DNA of 64,000 nt from Corylus avellana (GCF_901000735.1 NC_081545.1:3826583-3890582), one strand, 5' to 3'; positions 1-11,440 are shown, counted from the first letter of the stretch. The notes: generated by a model from the sequence alone, not told the origin. Program-made: numbers and translations.

Positions 1-211
1 TTTTAAAAATAGAAAATTAAAAATATTAAATATTAACAAACAAGACTAATTATATCTGATTTTATTGAACATTTTTTAGCAGTTTTAATCTCGCTTAGCA
101 AGTAGTGCCGTACTTGTTAATAATTGGTGAAAAACTTATAATATTATAAAATTAAAAAATGAATAATTGGTGAAAATCTGAAGAGAATTATATTATAATT
201 GTTTAAAATAC

Positions 212-466
212 CTCATTTAGTTTGAACTGAGGAAAGTAAAGGCCTTCGTCAAGACCAGTGAGTCTGGTACGTTGATACGGGTCAACGGAGATGAGTAGGT
301 TCTGGACGACGACATGGCGGTCGGGGATGGAATCAACGGCGAGCGAAAGAGGGAGAGTACGGAGTTTGAGATGATCGGAGGTTGGAACACCTTCTGGTGC
401 GTAGGCCGCCAAGTACCATTCCCTGTTGTCTACCACTGCTTTCTCTTCATTTCCAGCTCCACCCAT
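212..466 (-). CDS. Alkenal/double-bond reductase, gene A, exon 1 only (gene continues left of window)
   Basis: Exon 1 of a zinc-independent medium-chain reductase. These plant enzymes use NADPH to reduce the C=C bond of alpha,beta-unsaturated aldehydes or ketones in the cytosol. The 85 codons start at the ATG at 466-464 and match exon 1 of genes B and C almost residue for residue (Asp13 replaces Glu). The substrate-side DPYQR motif is at residues 62-66. The exon ends after AAT GAG at a GT donor (211-210), the same place as in B and C. The remaining five exons would lie at lower coordinates, outside the window, so integrity cannot be judged. Its upstream DNA is rearranged: the B/C-type promoter stops about 45 bp before the ATG and a CACTA element begins at 585. 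The name rests on family recognition; the natural substrate is unknown. Confidence 0.85.
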
Positions 467-504
467 TTTCTCTGCCTTCTGTGTGCGTTGGAGCAGAAGA
501 GACG

Positions 505-584
505 AGTGAATACTTAAATAAGACCACAATATAATATATTAATTCAAAATTTTAAGTTAATAGTTTGGAGCCTTACCATAGTAT
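505..584 (-). promoter_or_regulatory. Rearranged proximal promoter of gene A
   Basis: Up to about position 510 the sequence follows the 5' leader of genes B and C. It then jumps to DNA that in B lies at about 25472 and in C at about 59247, some 2.5 and 1.7 kb upstream of their ATGs. The joint shares a few bases (AAT). The TATAAAAG of gene B is lost; the nearest minus-strand substitute is TATTTAAG at about 513-520. The CACTA element starts at 585. Confidence 0.6.
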
Positions 585-599
585 CACTACAAAAACCAT

Positions 600-795
600 G
601 TTTTTTTTTACCAACCATTTCTGACATGTCAATGGTACTGACACGTTAGAAAACCCTTTTTGACGTATTATTTTTGACGTGTCTCAACAGTTAAAAGGGC
701 GGGTGTCAAAAAATTCATGTTTTTGACGTGTCAATGTCAACACGTCAAAAATTTCTGACGCATCAGAAACTGGAACGTCAGAAAAAAAAAATAAA

Positions 796-826
<31 letters not shown>

Positions 827-945
827 TAAAAATTGACATTCTAGTTTTGACACGTCAAATTTTTTTTTAACGTGGTGAATTTCACCATGTCAAAAATCAC
901 CACGTCAAAACATTTTTGACGTGTCACACCGTTTGACACGTCAAA
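600..945. repeat. Left subterminal repeats of the CACTA element
   Basis: About ten copies in both orientations of a motif near TTGACGTGTC / GACACGTCAA, with variants such as AACGTGGTGA. Subterminal repeats are the binding sites of the element's own protein in En/Spm. Several copies contain TGACG or ACGTG, the core recognised by plant bZIP factors. An A-rich AAAAAT microrepeat lies at 782-832. Confidence 0.85.
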
Positions 946-1017
946 AATCTTTTTTTTTTTTTTTTTCATTTATATACTTTCTGAATTATTCGGGTTTATA
1001 TCCAGATTTACGTATTA

Positions 1018-1480
1018 ACCTGATATCCAATACATTCAATATCAAATACATTCAATTCAATCCAATATCTATATGCATTTACATCCAATATCCAATATCC
1101 AATACATTCAATTCAATCCAATATCTACATTTACATCAAATATCCAATATCCAATACATTCAATTTAATCAAATATCTACATTTACATCCAATATCTACA
1201 TTTACATTAAATATCCAATATCCAATTAATCAAACATCTTCAATACATCAAACATATCCAATACATCCAATTAATCCAATACATCAAACATCATATCCAA
1301 TTAAGCCAATACATCCAATTAATCCAATACATCCAATTAATCAAATACATCCAATTAATTCAATACATCAAACATATCAAATACATTATATCCAATTAAT
1401 CCAATACATCAAACATATCCAATACATCCAATTAATCCAATACATTAAACATATTCAATACATCCAACCCAATACACATA
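1018..1480. repeat. Degenerate AT-rich minisatellite
   Basis: Irregular tandem copies of a short unit around CCAATACATCCAATTAAT and ATCCAATATCCAATACATTC. Open frames through it are low-complexity and not believable as genes. DNA from 1480 to about 2100 is A-rich with no feature. Confidence 0.75.
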
Positions 1481-2109
1481 TAAAATTCCAATTCAATTTG
1501 CATATACATCTAATACATATGAAATTCCAAAACAAATTAATTAAACAAAATTCCTACACATATACTACATTCCAACACAACACAAAACAAAACAAATATA
1601 TACATCGAAATTACGTTCCAACACTACAAATATCTACATCGAAAATACGTTCCAACACAACACAAAACAAATATATAATCAAACCATCTCTATTCTATCT
1701 ACTACAAATATACAATCAAAGACAAATATACAACACATATAAGTTCCAACTAGTCTCAACAAATATAGTTTGATCTAACTATATGCATCAACAAATAGTA
1801 ACAAAATATATATAAAACTTAACAAACAACGATGAGAAACCACGTGCTTAGTCCAAGTCAACATAGTCATCCTCCAACGCCTTATCTGCAAATGAGTTGT
1901 GAACCAATGATAATTAATAAAAAAAATTCAAAACACAGATAAATAGTGATGCAAATTTACGTTAGTTCTAAAATGAACCATGGGAATAATGCGTTGTTAA
2001 CTGAGACTTTTGTGGAGACACAATTCTAACAGTTAAAGTGACCAATGCGGGCTATAATCATGTTAACCGAAGAAAAGCAAAAACAACACAAATATAGCAT
2101 TACCTCTGT

Positions 2110-3690
2110 CAGGCGTGGATCCAGAGGTCGACATGAGCATGGCCCCAAGCAGGCGGAAACGGGCCTCAAAGATGGCTTCTTTCTCTACTATCCGAGCTTT
2201 TTGTTCTTCAATCTGTTTGGCCATCTCATCCATCGCATGTCTTTATTGTGTCCGCTCCTCTTCAAGTTTTCTAATCCTATCCGTCATCTGTGAGAATGAG
2301 GAGTTCCCAGGGTTTTGAGACTGTGCCTAAGACAGTGTATAATACGAATGTATGTTGCCCCTCATCGGTAGAACATTCGGACCCACCTGTCAGACCCTCC
2401 TAGCGAACTCTGGCTTATTTCCGTGCGCCTGAGCAAACGCGTCATTCGGTGTCCACCGTACAGTCCCTTCAGTCACACTGGACGTCAATGCCGGGTCAAA
2501 GGGTATCAATTCCTTCATCCTCTCCTGTATGTTAATTAACAAGTTAGTATCTCATATAAAGAAGGTTAATTATAAATAATTTATCAAAATATATATCAGT
2601 GAGTACTTACACATCTCTCCCTGACCACCTCATTTGGATAGTCACCATCCTTCTTCGTGTGTGTCGAGATGTAAGCTTGTGCTCGAGTAGGAGTAGTGCT
2701 AAAAGATAAGGTCTGCATAAAAAATAAAAAAATAATAATAATAATAAAAATAATCATAAAAAATAAAATAAAAAAAAAACATAAACATACGGTTATATAT
2801 ATGTGTGTGTGTGTGTGTGTGTATGGTAAATAAGACAAATACCTCTTCATGTGTCGCCCTAGCAAAGCTCATTGACTCGGTGCAGTGAGGTGTGTTGTTT
2901 TTTGCTCACAATGCCTTCATGTAGGCAGTATACTCCTACACAAATACAATTTATTGTTCTTTCATAATAACATACAATATTTACAACACGCCAAAATCTT
3001 CTCATACCCGAGTCTCATGTCCCTTAGAAACTTTTTCGTCTCATATGTATTAATTGGCAAAGCTTTATCACTCGCAGGCAGTAATTGATTGATAAACTCA
3101 AGGAAAGATGAGAATATCGCGTTACTAAGTCCGCCAACGCACTTCAAGTTGTACAGATGTACAGTAACACTAAGCTTGCTATGTTTGGTCCCATCATGAA
3201 GACTTATCTGCCTTTTTAAGCAAATTGTTGTACTTTAGTACGTCACCTTCAGCGGCTTCTTCATTCACAGTTTCTTCATTCCCCTACACCATCACTTGAG
3301 GCTCACAATTGTCTTCTATGACACCGTGCATGCCGATTCATGCAATATTGCGTGCATGTTTTCATCTTGTTTTGTGCTTATACTCGCATCTGTGATTGTG
3401 GTAGTAGAATTAGAGACTATAACAGGAGACCATACAGACTTCTCACCGTGATAATACCAGTTTTTGTATGCAGTCATTATTCCTTTACCCCATGTCAAGT
3501 GGTCAAATACGAAACCCAGCGGGCGGCGCTGCTTATTACGACACGACTTATAGGGGCAGTGAATTTTTCAATCAGGGATTGTACAGTTCATAACTGCGAA
3601 GTCCACGAATAATTTACACCCGTCTCTGTACTCCCTCGTACCTCCAAATTTTGTCATCCAACTCTTGTCCACAGTTTTAATTACTGAAAC
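2110..3690 (-). pseudogene. Decayed En/Spm-type (TNP2/Ptta) transposase of the CACTA element
   Basis: Read from high to low coordinates. First comes a transposase-associated domain at about 3690-3430 (VDKSWMTKFGG, EYRDGCKLFVDFA, CPYKSCRN, FDHLTWGKG, YKNWYYHGE), broken by an in-frame stop. Next, at about 3147-2965, is the start of a TNP2-like domain (YETKKFLRDMRLGYEKI). Then at about 2935-2610 come C-terminal Ptta-type pieces (ESMSFARATHEE and THTKKDGDYPNEVVRERC) in separate exons with GT donors. Last, at about 2525-2115, is an exon with RMKELIPFDPAL, RWTPNDAFAQAHGN and a coiled coil (RIRKLEEERTQ, IEEQKARIVEKEAIFEARF). Several stops are TGA where CGA would be expected. The DDE catalytic core is absent between the TNP2 and Ptta pieces, so the copy cannot supply its own transposase. 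Confidence 0.8.
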
Positions 3691-3869
3691 CCTAATTGAA
3701 TAAAATAAATCTAGGCTAGTTGTTATTTTTTTTAGTGTATTTCTTTAATTACATCGTTTCATTTTTTGTTTATTTTTAATAAATAGACACATACATTTAG
3801 TTTTAATTATAACATCTACATAAATCTAAATTTGCAAAACCTAAACAAAATTAAGGCCCAAATTTAAAT

Positions 3870-4450
3870 GCATTTGTTATACATGGGGACCCTAGATAAA
3901 ATAGATCTAGCTAGCTAGCTAGGTTATTTGTTGTATTTTTTTTTTTTTTTTGTCGTTTTTTATGGCATTTGCATAATCTAAATTTGTAAGACCTAAATGA
4001 ATTTTTTGTATATGGGGAACCTAGATAAAATAGATCTAGCTAGCTAGGTTATTTGTTGTTGTTGTTTTTTTTTTTTTTTCGTTTATTATAACATTTATGC
4101 ATTTGTTATATATGAGAACCGTAGATAAAATAAATCCAGCTAGCTATGTTATTTGTTTTCTTTTGTTTTTTTCCTTTATTTTTCTTTTTTAACATTTACA
4201 TACTTATTCTAAATTTTCAAAATCTAAACAAAAATTAACGACTATATCCAATGCATTTGTTATTTGTTGTTGTTGTTGTTGTTGTTTTTTTTTTTTTTTT
4301 TTTAAGCAAGTTTTTTGGTTTTTGGTTCTGATAACGTGCATTTGCAAAACCTACACAAAATTTAGGTCTAAATCTAAATGCAAAAACCTGCACAAAATAA
4401 CCTATACCTACACAAAATTTAGGTCTAAATCTAAATGCAAAAACTTGCAC
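3870..4450. repeat. Short tandem repeats inside the CACTA element
   Basis: Three diverged copies (near 3884, 4009 and 4105) of a unit of roughly 110 bp containing CCTAGATAAAATAGATC and GCTAGCTAGG. These are followed at 4343-4445 by two copies of a unit of about 60 bp containing CTACACAAAATTTAGG. No coding signal. Confidence 0.65.
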
Positions 4451-4624
4451 AAAAATACCTACTTTCAAAAAATTTACGTACGTAATTTTGCATGCATGCA
4501 TGTATGCAAGTACATTAAACAATATTCCCACCATACAAAACATATATCTCAAACAAATAAATTAATTTGCTAACATGTAAAATTAATTTGCTAATATAAC
4601 TACATCAATAATATATAATAATAT

Positions 4625-5604
4625 GGGAAAATTACACTTTACCTCCCCAAAGTTTGGGGTCATTTTCAATTCGACCTCCAATGTTTCAATTTTTGCAATC
4701 CACCCCCCCCAAACTTGCCAAACTTTTGCAATTCTGCCATTTCGTCAGTCAAAGCAGCTTTGACTGACGGAACAGTGATCACGTGCGACACACGTGATCG
4801 CTTCTGGCTTGTTTGTACCCAAAATGCCCTCATCTCTTCCAACTCATTGAAAAAAAAAAAAAAAAAAAAAAAGCTGGTTTGCAGGAGAGGTTTTGATGGG
4901 TTGTAAGGGTCAGAAGGATGTGCAAGTCGTCGGAGCTGTCTACAGATCAACGAATGAGAAGGCAAACGTTTACCCATCAATGCACTGCCGGCCAGATTCC
5001 TTCATTCCAGTGACAAGGTTTCGAATTGAGACCATGTCCACTGGCTTCACTCCAATATACATGGCTTTTCTTGCTTTCTAACAACTGAATGATAAATTTC
5101 ATCTAGAGATCTCCCACACCAAGGCTGAACACCAGTCAACATCTCAACAATGCTGCACCCAAATCCCAATGAATCGGTCTCCAAGGATATTAGACCTCTC
5201 ACTTCTGGTTGCCATTGCTCTGGAGCCATATAGTTTGGTGTTCCAAGCCTGCGAGCCATATCTGAGCTTGGCAATGGGATTCCAACCAGTAGATAAGGAA
5301 TACCAAAATCTCCTAGAAGTTCATGATCATTTTCATTAAGAAGCACTTTAGAAGGTTTAAGGTTAAGCACTAAAATTTTTTTCCAGTGAGTTGGAAGGGA
5401 TGGGGGTATTTTGTGTAGAAAAAGGCTAGAAGTGATCACGTGCGTTGCACGTGATCACTGTTCCGTCAGTCAAAGCGGATTTGACTGACGGAATTGCTGA
5501 ATTGCAAAAGTTTGGCAAGTTGGGGGGGGATTGCAAAAATTGAAACATTGGAGGTCAAATTGAAAATGGCCCCAAACTTTGGGGAGGTAAAGTGTAATTT
5601 TCCC
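4625..5604. mobile_element. Pack-MULE-type element nested in the CACTA element
   Basis: Inverted ends of about 180 bp: the left starts GGGAAAATTACACTTTACC and the right ends with its complement. Both arms also carry CGTCAGTCAAAGC and GTGATCACGTGC. A perfect 9-bp target duplication TAATAATAT lies at 4616-4624 and 5605-5613, the length expected for Mutator-like transposition. Between the arms is a fragment of a host protein-kinase gene and no transposase, which defines a Pack-MULE. Confidence 0.9.
5060..5385 (-). pseudogene. Captured protein-kinase domain fragment (KEG-like)
   Basis: One open frame of about 105 residues covers the second half of a kinase domain. LNLKPSKVLLNEND stands where the HRD/catalytic loop is expected, followed by GDFGIPYLL (DFG), RLGTPNYMAPEQW (APE) and ETDSLGFGCSIVEMLTG (subdomain IX). 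LNLKPS in place of HRDLKP and the GTPNYMAPEQW stretch recall the kinase domain of the plant E3 ligase KEEP ON GOING and its relatives. N-lobe, ATP-binding loop and C-terminal lobe are missing. The frame runs into the MULE arm at one end and stops after EKPCILE at the other. The plus-strand DNA at 4880-5060 is also non-TIR and may be a second captured piece; I do not recognise it. Confidence 0.75.
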
Positions 5605-5613
5605 TAATAATAT

Positions 5614-6170
5614 ACACTGTAAATTATATATTTATATAATTTATTTATTTATATAATATATAAATAAATAAATAAATAAATATATATATATATGCAATAA
5701 CACATTGTGTATATATATACTTGATCTAGAGAGGCCAGAGATCACGTGAGAGGACGAAGAATCGATGGAGGGAGAGCTCGTGACTGCCGGAGGGAGGAGC
5801 GGCGATGACAGCCTGTGAGAGAGAGAACCACTAAGAGAGAGAGAGAGGGTGAGAGAGAGAACGGCTAGCCGCTAGCGAGCTAGCTAGTGAGAGAGAGAAC
5901 GCATGTGAGAGAATGCGTGTGACTGTGACGGAGAAGGAGATACGGCCGGCAGTGAAAAAAAAGTGGCGGAGGGGAGGGCTGTGGCGCGCGCTGGGGAGAA
6001 AGAAAGAGAGGGAGGGAAAAAGAAAGAAGAAAAAAAAGAAGAAGAAGGAGAACCCAGTGATAGCTGGATTCGCACCTTCCCGATGTGTACTTCTTGACGT
6101 GTCAACACAGGACACGTCAAGAAGTTCTTGACATGCCACATGTGACATGTCAAGAATTGCAAGAGATAAT
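5614..6170. other. CACTA 5' region: AT repeat then GA-rich tract
   Basis: An ATAAATA/TATATA stretch (5625-5700) is followed by a purine-rich block (5740-6055: GAGAGAGA runs and poly-A/G). The block could be the 5' leader of the minus-strand transposase transcript. Two inverted TTGACGTGTC copies lie at 6093-6125. Confidence 0.4.
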
Positions 6171-6714
6171 TTATATCATTTTTTCCTCTTTTATAACACA
6201 TTATACCTACAATATACTTAAAATTAATTAGAGAATAAATAAATTAATATTCTAGATGTACAGATAATAAAATTCATTTTTTCGTGAGAGCTCAATAATA
6301 CACTCACTGAACACATATTTTGTGTTGGCCGGGTTCATGTGGGGTTTGCGAGTCTTATAAAATAAATATATTCTGTATGTCCTATTTTTAAAAAATTAAT
6401 ATGGCTATCATATTAATATTATTAGAATGATTTATGCATGATAATATTACTAGAATGATTTATGCTAGAATATTACTAGAATGATTTATGAATGGTAATA
6501 TCATATCATATTAATATGGCTATCATTTCATTTCATTTCAAATTAATATTAATGAAATGTTTGATTCATATGCATGATAATATTAATTTGTATACAATAC
6601 GTATATACCAATTGATTTATATTAATATGATAAAGTTAATTTTTCATAAGAATTAAAATTAATTTACTACCTAATTTTTTTTAATACATATTGTATAATT
6701 AATTTACTACCTAA

Positions 6715-6885
6715 TTATAATTATTGACGTATGGAATAAAGGCACGTCAAAAAATATCAAAAAATTTTGACATGTTAAAATCCGAAACGTCAATAAATTG
6801 TTTATTGACGTGTTTATTTAGCCACGTCAAAAATTATTAACGTGGCAAACATGAGTTACTGTTTGCCACGTCAATAAAGTCTCTG
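6715..6885. repeat. Right subterminal repeats of the CACTA element
   Basis: Copies of TTGACGTGT, CCACGTCAA and AACGTGGCAAAC in both orientations, the counterpart of the left-end array. DNA between 6170 and 6715 is AT-rich with short repeats around TATTACTAGAATGATTTATG and holds no gene. Confidence 0.8.
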
Positions 6886-6900
6886 TTTTTTGAAGTGTAT

Positions 6901-7812
6901 ATTAATGAATGACATTGTTAATATGACAACTTGGTCTTTGTTATGCTATATTAACCTCATAAGATTCTTCCCCTTTTCCCCTCTACCGTTTTGAATAAAA
7001 AAAAAAAATCTCATAAGATTCTTTTATTTTTGTTGTGAGATTGAATTGCTGAGATCTACAAGTAAGACTTCTCTACTTTGGACAAGGGATTCTCACACAA
7101 CTCCCCTACAACTTTTTCTACAAAATTGTAAGGAATTGTATCTCAAATTCACTTCAAAAATATTTGGAGCGTGTTTGAGATTGTGATAAAAATACTACAA
7201 TAATTTTGGTCTTTAGAAGCTAATTTAATAGCAACAAGTCACTGATAATCTAAAAATTGTTGTGACTGCAATTATGTCGTCACGAGTACAAGCTGCATGA
7301 CGTTCTAACAAATAGAAGACAATGCAAATTTTTTTAAGTCAAAGTTTAGTTGGGATTTTCTCTCTCCTTTCTGCCAACCAAATGATAAAGATGACATGTG
7401 AACAACAAACCCATTCTGGATCTGCCTCAATCTTTGGTGGGGTGTTTATGCAGTGATGTGGAAAGCAGAGAGGAGGTGAGAATTTGGTAGACATGAACTT
7501 TTGAGAAGTATTTATCTGCAAAACCTACCTCCCCCATAATTTTCCACTATGCATCTGTTTCCTCTCCATGGGCTTAAATACAATTTGGCATAATATAAGG
7601 GCCTAATCTATGCCTCAAAAGTACAATATTGGACATTCAACTCCTTTTGGGTTTTGGGCCAAAGAAAATAACTCTTAAAATCCCACATCCCAAGGTAAAT
7701 TTCTTGTCAGTAACTTGTCAAATTTTGCTTTCTAAGAGAATAACAAATGGATTATTACTAAGAGAATTTACTATCAAGTACTCCCTCCTTGACGTGGCAG
7801 TTAAAATTATCA
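6901..7812. other. Duplicated intergenic block, unit 1
   Basis: Non-coding DNA homologous to 25548-26225 plus 48870-49086 (split by the retrotransposon nest) and to 59310-60198. It ends with a dispersed repeat (about 7590-7812) also found at 8597-8820 and, inverted, in intron 3 of genes B and C. No gene is visible. Confidence 0.75.
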
Positions 7813-7821
7813 TTAGATAAA

Positions 7822-9794
7822 GAGAAACCCTCATATGCGGTCATGCTGCAAAAGGGGTGTTTTGCAACCCCCAACAGCTGCTAGACACATCACATAAAGC
7901 AAATAAAATGCACAAAAAAACTCTACAACCTAATACACTTAATTCTTCTCTTTTTCTCTATTTTTCACGACAATTTGCAGCACTTCTCTTTCTCTCCCAC
8001 TTTCTCTTCTTCTTTCTTCTCTAGGTCACATCGGTCGTGGGTCTGTAGACCCACGAGTCTCCTTTCTCCAGCCAGCAGCCCTCTCCGGTGGATCCCTTTA
8101 GGATGATAAAATTTCCGAAGGGTTAATCTTCCCCTCTAGGTTTTAGTTTTAAATCCAAAAACGATTTAGAGTCATTAGAAACGAGTGTAGGGGCATTAGA
8201 AACGAGTTTTAAGGCTGCGTTTCGCCGGATTTTGCTGGGTTTCGCTGGGTCTCGCCTGGATTTTGATTGGGCTGATTGTAATTTCTAATTGGGTTGTTGA
8301 TGTAGCTGATTGCAGAAATTTGTTTTTGTTGATTTTGTTGAGTCTCTCTTGGTTCGGCTGATTGGGGTTTGGAGTTTAGGAAGAAGAGCGGATTTGGAGT
8401 TTGGGTTTTGTTTTTTCCGGTTTGGCTGATTGGGGATGCTGGTTTTGTTTCTTCGCCAGCCTTTTTTTTTCTGGTTTTTTTTGGATGAAGAAAATAGGGT
8501 TTTTATGGTTTTTTCCGGCTAGCGATGCTGGGTTTGGGAGAAAGAAAGAAGAAACGCCCGGCGATGCTGGCCGGTGGGGGGGGTAGGTTTGCTATCATGG
8601 CCTAATCTATGCCTCAAAAGTGCATTGGACATTCAACTTCTTTTTGAGTTTTGGGCCAAAGAAAATAACTCTTAAAATCCCACATCCCAAGGTAAATTTT
8701 TTGTCAATGACTTGTCAAAATTTGCTTTCTAAGAGAATAACAAATGGATTATTACTAAGAGAATTTACTATCAACTACTCCATCCTTGATGTGGCAATTA
8801 AAATTATCATTAGATAAAGAGAAACCCTCCTATGCGGTTATACTGCTAAAGGGGTGTTTTGCAACCCCCAATAGCTGCAAGACACATCACATAAAGCAAA
8901 TAAAATGCACAAAAAAACTCTACAACCTAATACACTTGATTCTTCTCTCTCACCTTCTCTTCTTCTCTTTTTCTCTCTTCTTCTCCGTTTTTCACCGAAA
9001 ATTTGAAGCACTTCTCTTAATCTCCCACTTTCTCTTCTTCTATCTTCTTTGGGTCATGCTGGTCGTGGGTCTGCAGACCCACGGGTCGGTCTCCTTTCTC
9101 CAACCGGTAGCCTACTGCGGTGGATCCTTTTAGGATGATAAAATTTCCTAAGGGTTAATCTTCCTCTCTAGGTTTTAATTTTGAATCCAAAAACGATTTA
9201 GAGTCATTAGAAACAAGTTTAGTGGCATTAGAAATGAGTTTTGAGGCTGGGTTTCACCTGATGATAAGGCTGGGTTCGTCTGATTTCGCTGGGTTTCGCT
9301 GGGTCTCGCCGGATTTCTGATTGGGCTGATTGTAATTTATGATTGGGTTGGTGATGTAGCTGATTGCAGAAATTTGTTTTTGTTGATTTTGTTGGGTCTC
9401 TCTTGGTTCGGCTGATTGGGAAGAAGAGCGGATTTGGAGTTTGGGTTTTGTTTTTTCTGGTTTGGTTGATTGGGGATGTTGGTTTTGTTTTTTTGCGAGC
9501 CGTTTTTTTCTGGGTGCAGAAAAGAGGGTTTGGGAGAGAGAAAAGAGGGTTTTTTTCTGGTTTTTTCCGGCTGGCGATGCTGGGTTTGGGAGAAAGAAAA
9601 GAGGGTTTGGAAGAAAGAAAGAAGAAACGGCCGGCGATGCTGGCCGGTGAGGGGGTGGGTTTGCTTGCGTCGGTTTGTTTTTTGGTTTGCTGTTTTGATT
9701 TCATTTTGTCAAAATGAGCTTGGTGATGTGTCACCACAAGAGTGGTTGCTGCAAAACACCCCTTTTGCAGCATGACCGCATAGTAGGGGCTCCC
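7822..9794. mobile_element. MULE-type element, internally duplicated (unit 1)
   Basis: A 9-bp target duplication TTAGATAAA lies at 7813-7821 and 9795-9803. The inverted ends share TATGCGGTCATGCTGC followed by AAAAGGGGTGTTTTGCA. A direct duplication of about 1 kb (7602-8589 and 8603-9655) repeats flank plus element, so two left ends (7822 and about 8819) share one right end. The interior is T/G-rich with no transposase. The same insertion, simple and 769 bp long, is at 49096-49864 in unit 2. Confidence 0.82.
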
Positions 9795-9881
9795 TTAGAT
9801 AAAATAATAAATGAAATTACATGTAACATTCATAATGATTTTCACTGCCATATATCATATCTCTACATTCTTTCTTTTTCT

Positions 9882-9884
<3 letters not shown>

Positions 9885-9913
<29 letters not shown>

Positions 9914-11440
9914 GTAAACGGATTTTCAATAAAAACCAGACAAACCAACAAACTACAAGAAGGAAGGAAACAGAAAACTGAAATTAAGGGGGAGGTGGAT
10001 CTTTGCCACTACAAATGGGAAGAGATGATAGGGAAGGAAAGTAAGTGGGAATGCAGCTAAAATGAGTTCTGGCCGCGGCCCAATACACTACATGGTAAGC
10101 GTAAAAGTTGGCACTTCTATATATTTTCCAAGCCTCCCAAGTAGAGGAGGCAGGGATGAGAGAGATGGAATCTACAATGTCATTTGCAAACTTTCAATCT
10201 TTAACAATGGCTGGATGTTGAAGAGCAAAGCTGACCACAATGGAGTCCCCTTCAAAAATGAAATGTTGAAGCTGTAGAGAGGATGCTAAAGTTGAAGCAA
10301 GGCGTGCTGCAAGAACCTCTCCATAGTTTGGATCACATGGAGGATTAATTTGTGAGACAACCTTGATGTTGCACCCATTGGAGTCTCGGCAAACAACAGA
10401 TTGGGCTGAGAAGTTATCCCCGATAGCTATGTCATAATTAATTTTAAAGGATCCAGTAGGCGGAGGAGACCATTTCTCTTTAACTGGCTGAGACCCGGCC
10501 TTCCAAGCTGAAAAATGCTCCAGAGCTGTCTTTTTTATAGAGTTTGCTAATCCCATGATATCAGGGATAATACCATCGTGATGGGCTTTATTCTTGCTAA
10601 ACCAAAGAAGATCACAAAGAACAGTATAAAAAATCTGGAAAATGTGTCAGCAGGGGGAATACCAAAAGAGAAATGAGGGGAGAGGATGCCCTTGATCCAA
10701 CTAGATAAAGAGAGGTTGGACCAATTTTGAGAAACAAGAGGCCAAAAGGATGACCTCCACGCAACCCTAGCAAAAATGCAACTAAAGAATAAGTGAGGCA
10801 GGGAGTCCACATCTGAATTGCATAGAGGGCAAAGCAAGTCAGAAGCAACAATATTGAGAAAGATGTTTAGACGAGCTTTTGAAGGGACTACATCCCAAGC
10901 TATTTTTTGCAAAAGGAGTTTCAGCCTATCATTAAGTTGCAACTTCCATAAGAGTTTTCATGATTTTGGCTCTAAAGGAGAGATGGCCGAAACTATCCTA
11001 GAGCCATTGATAAGATTAAAAGCTGATTTGGAAGGGAAAATGCCTTTTGAGGAAGGGGTCCAAAGGAAATCAGAAGAAGTGGAATGGCCAATTTTTATTT
11101 TTAGAATTTCTCTAACATTAAAGGTCTCAAAAAGGGAGTTCAGAAGGGGAAGATTCCAAGAGGAATCTAAGGAAAAAAGATCACGGATAGAGTGCATGGA
11201 GTGGGAGAGGTGACTGAGATTTTTTGAGGAGGGAATAAAAAAGGGAAGTGAAGGAATCCAAGGAGCATTCCAAAGGGACAAAGGGGATGAAGAGTGGATT
11301 TTATGGCATGCTTCTAGGGCAATATGGCTTTGGGATTTAAGAATGCCTTTCCAAAGTCAAGAGGCTGAAGAATGGGAAGAGAGGGAGAGAAAAGAATAAG
11401 ATTTGAGATACTTACCTCACAATTGGGACACCCACATGCA
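9885..11440 (-). mobile_element. L1-type LINE, 5'-truncated 3' end (unit 1)
   Basis: Minus-strand remnant of ORF2: the linker after the reverse transcriptase (LWNAPWIPSLPFF), a zf-RVT domain (AWDVVPSKARLNIFLN, CPLCNSDVDSLPHLFFSC) and part of an RNase H domain (SFKINYDIAIGD, IFEGDSIVV). A poly(A) tail appears as the T-run at about 9885-9913. The frame is broken in several places. The endonuclease and most of the reverse transcriptase are missing. Copies at the same relative place in units 2 and 3 show that it inserted before the segmental duplications. Confidence 0.85.

Larger units (their letters stand above)
585..6897 (-). mobile_element. CACTA (En/Spm-like) DNA transposon, 6.3 kb, non-autonomous
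   Basis: The left end reads CACTACAAAAACCATG and the right end, reverse-complemented, reads CACTTCAAAAAACAG. The 3-bp target duplication TAT is present on both sides (582-584, 6898-6900). Both ends carry dense subterminal repeats around TTGACGTGTC. Inside are minus-strand remnants of an En/Spm-type transposase (2110-3690) without a central catalytic domain. Homologous sites near genes B (about 25545) and C (about 59310) lack the element, which proves the insertion. A Pack-MULE is nested in it. The transcription direction of the transposase puts the element's 5' end on the right. Confidence 0.92.

Noticed and set aside
5831..6201. Frames of about 105 codons, Ser/Leu-rich
   Set aside because: Translations of GA-repeat DNA inside the CACTA element.
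9228..9775. Open frames of 100-181 codons in the MULE interior
   Set aside because: Low-complexity T/G-rich DNA read on both strands; duplicated with shifts at 8400-8590 and 49660-49845, with no conserved reading.
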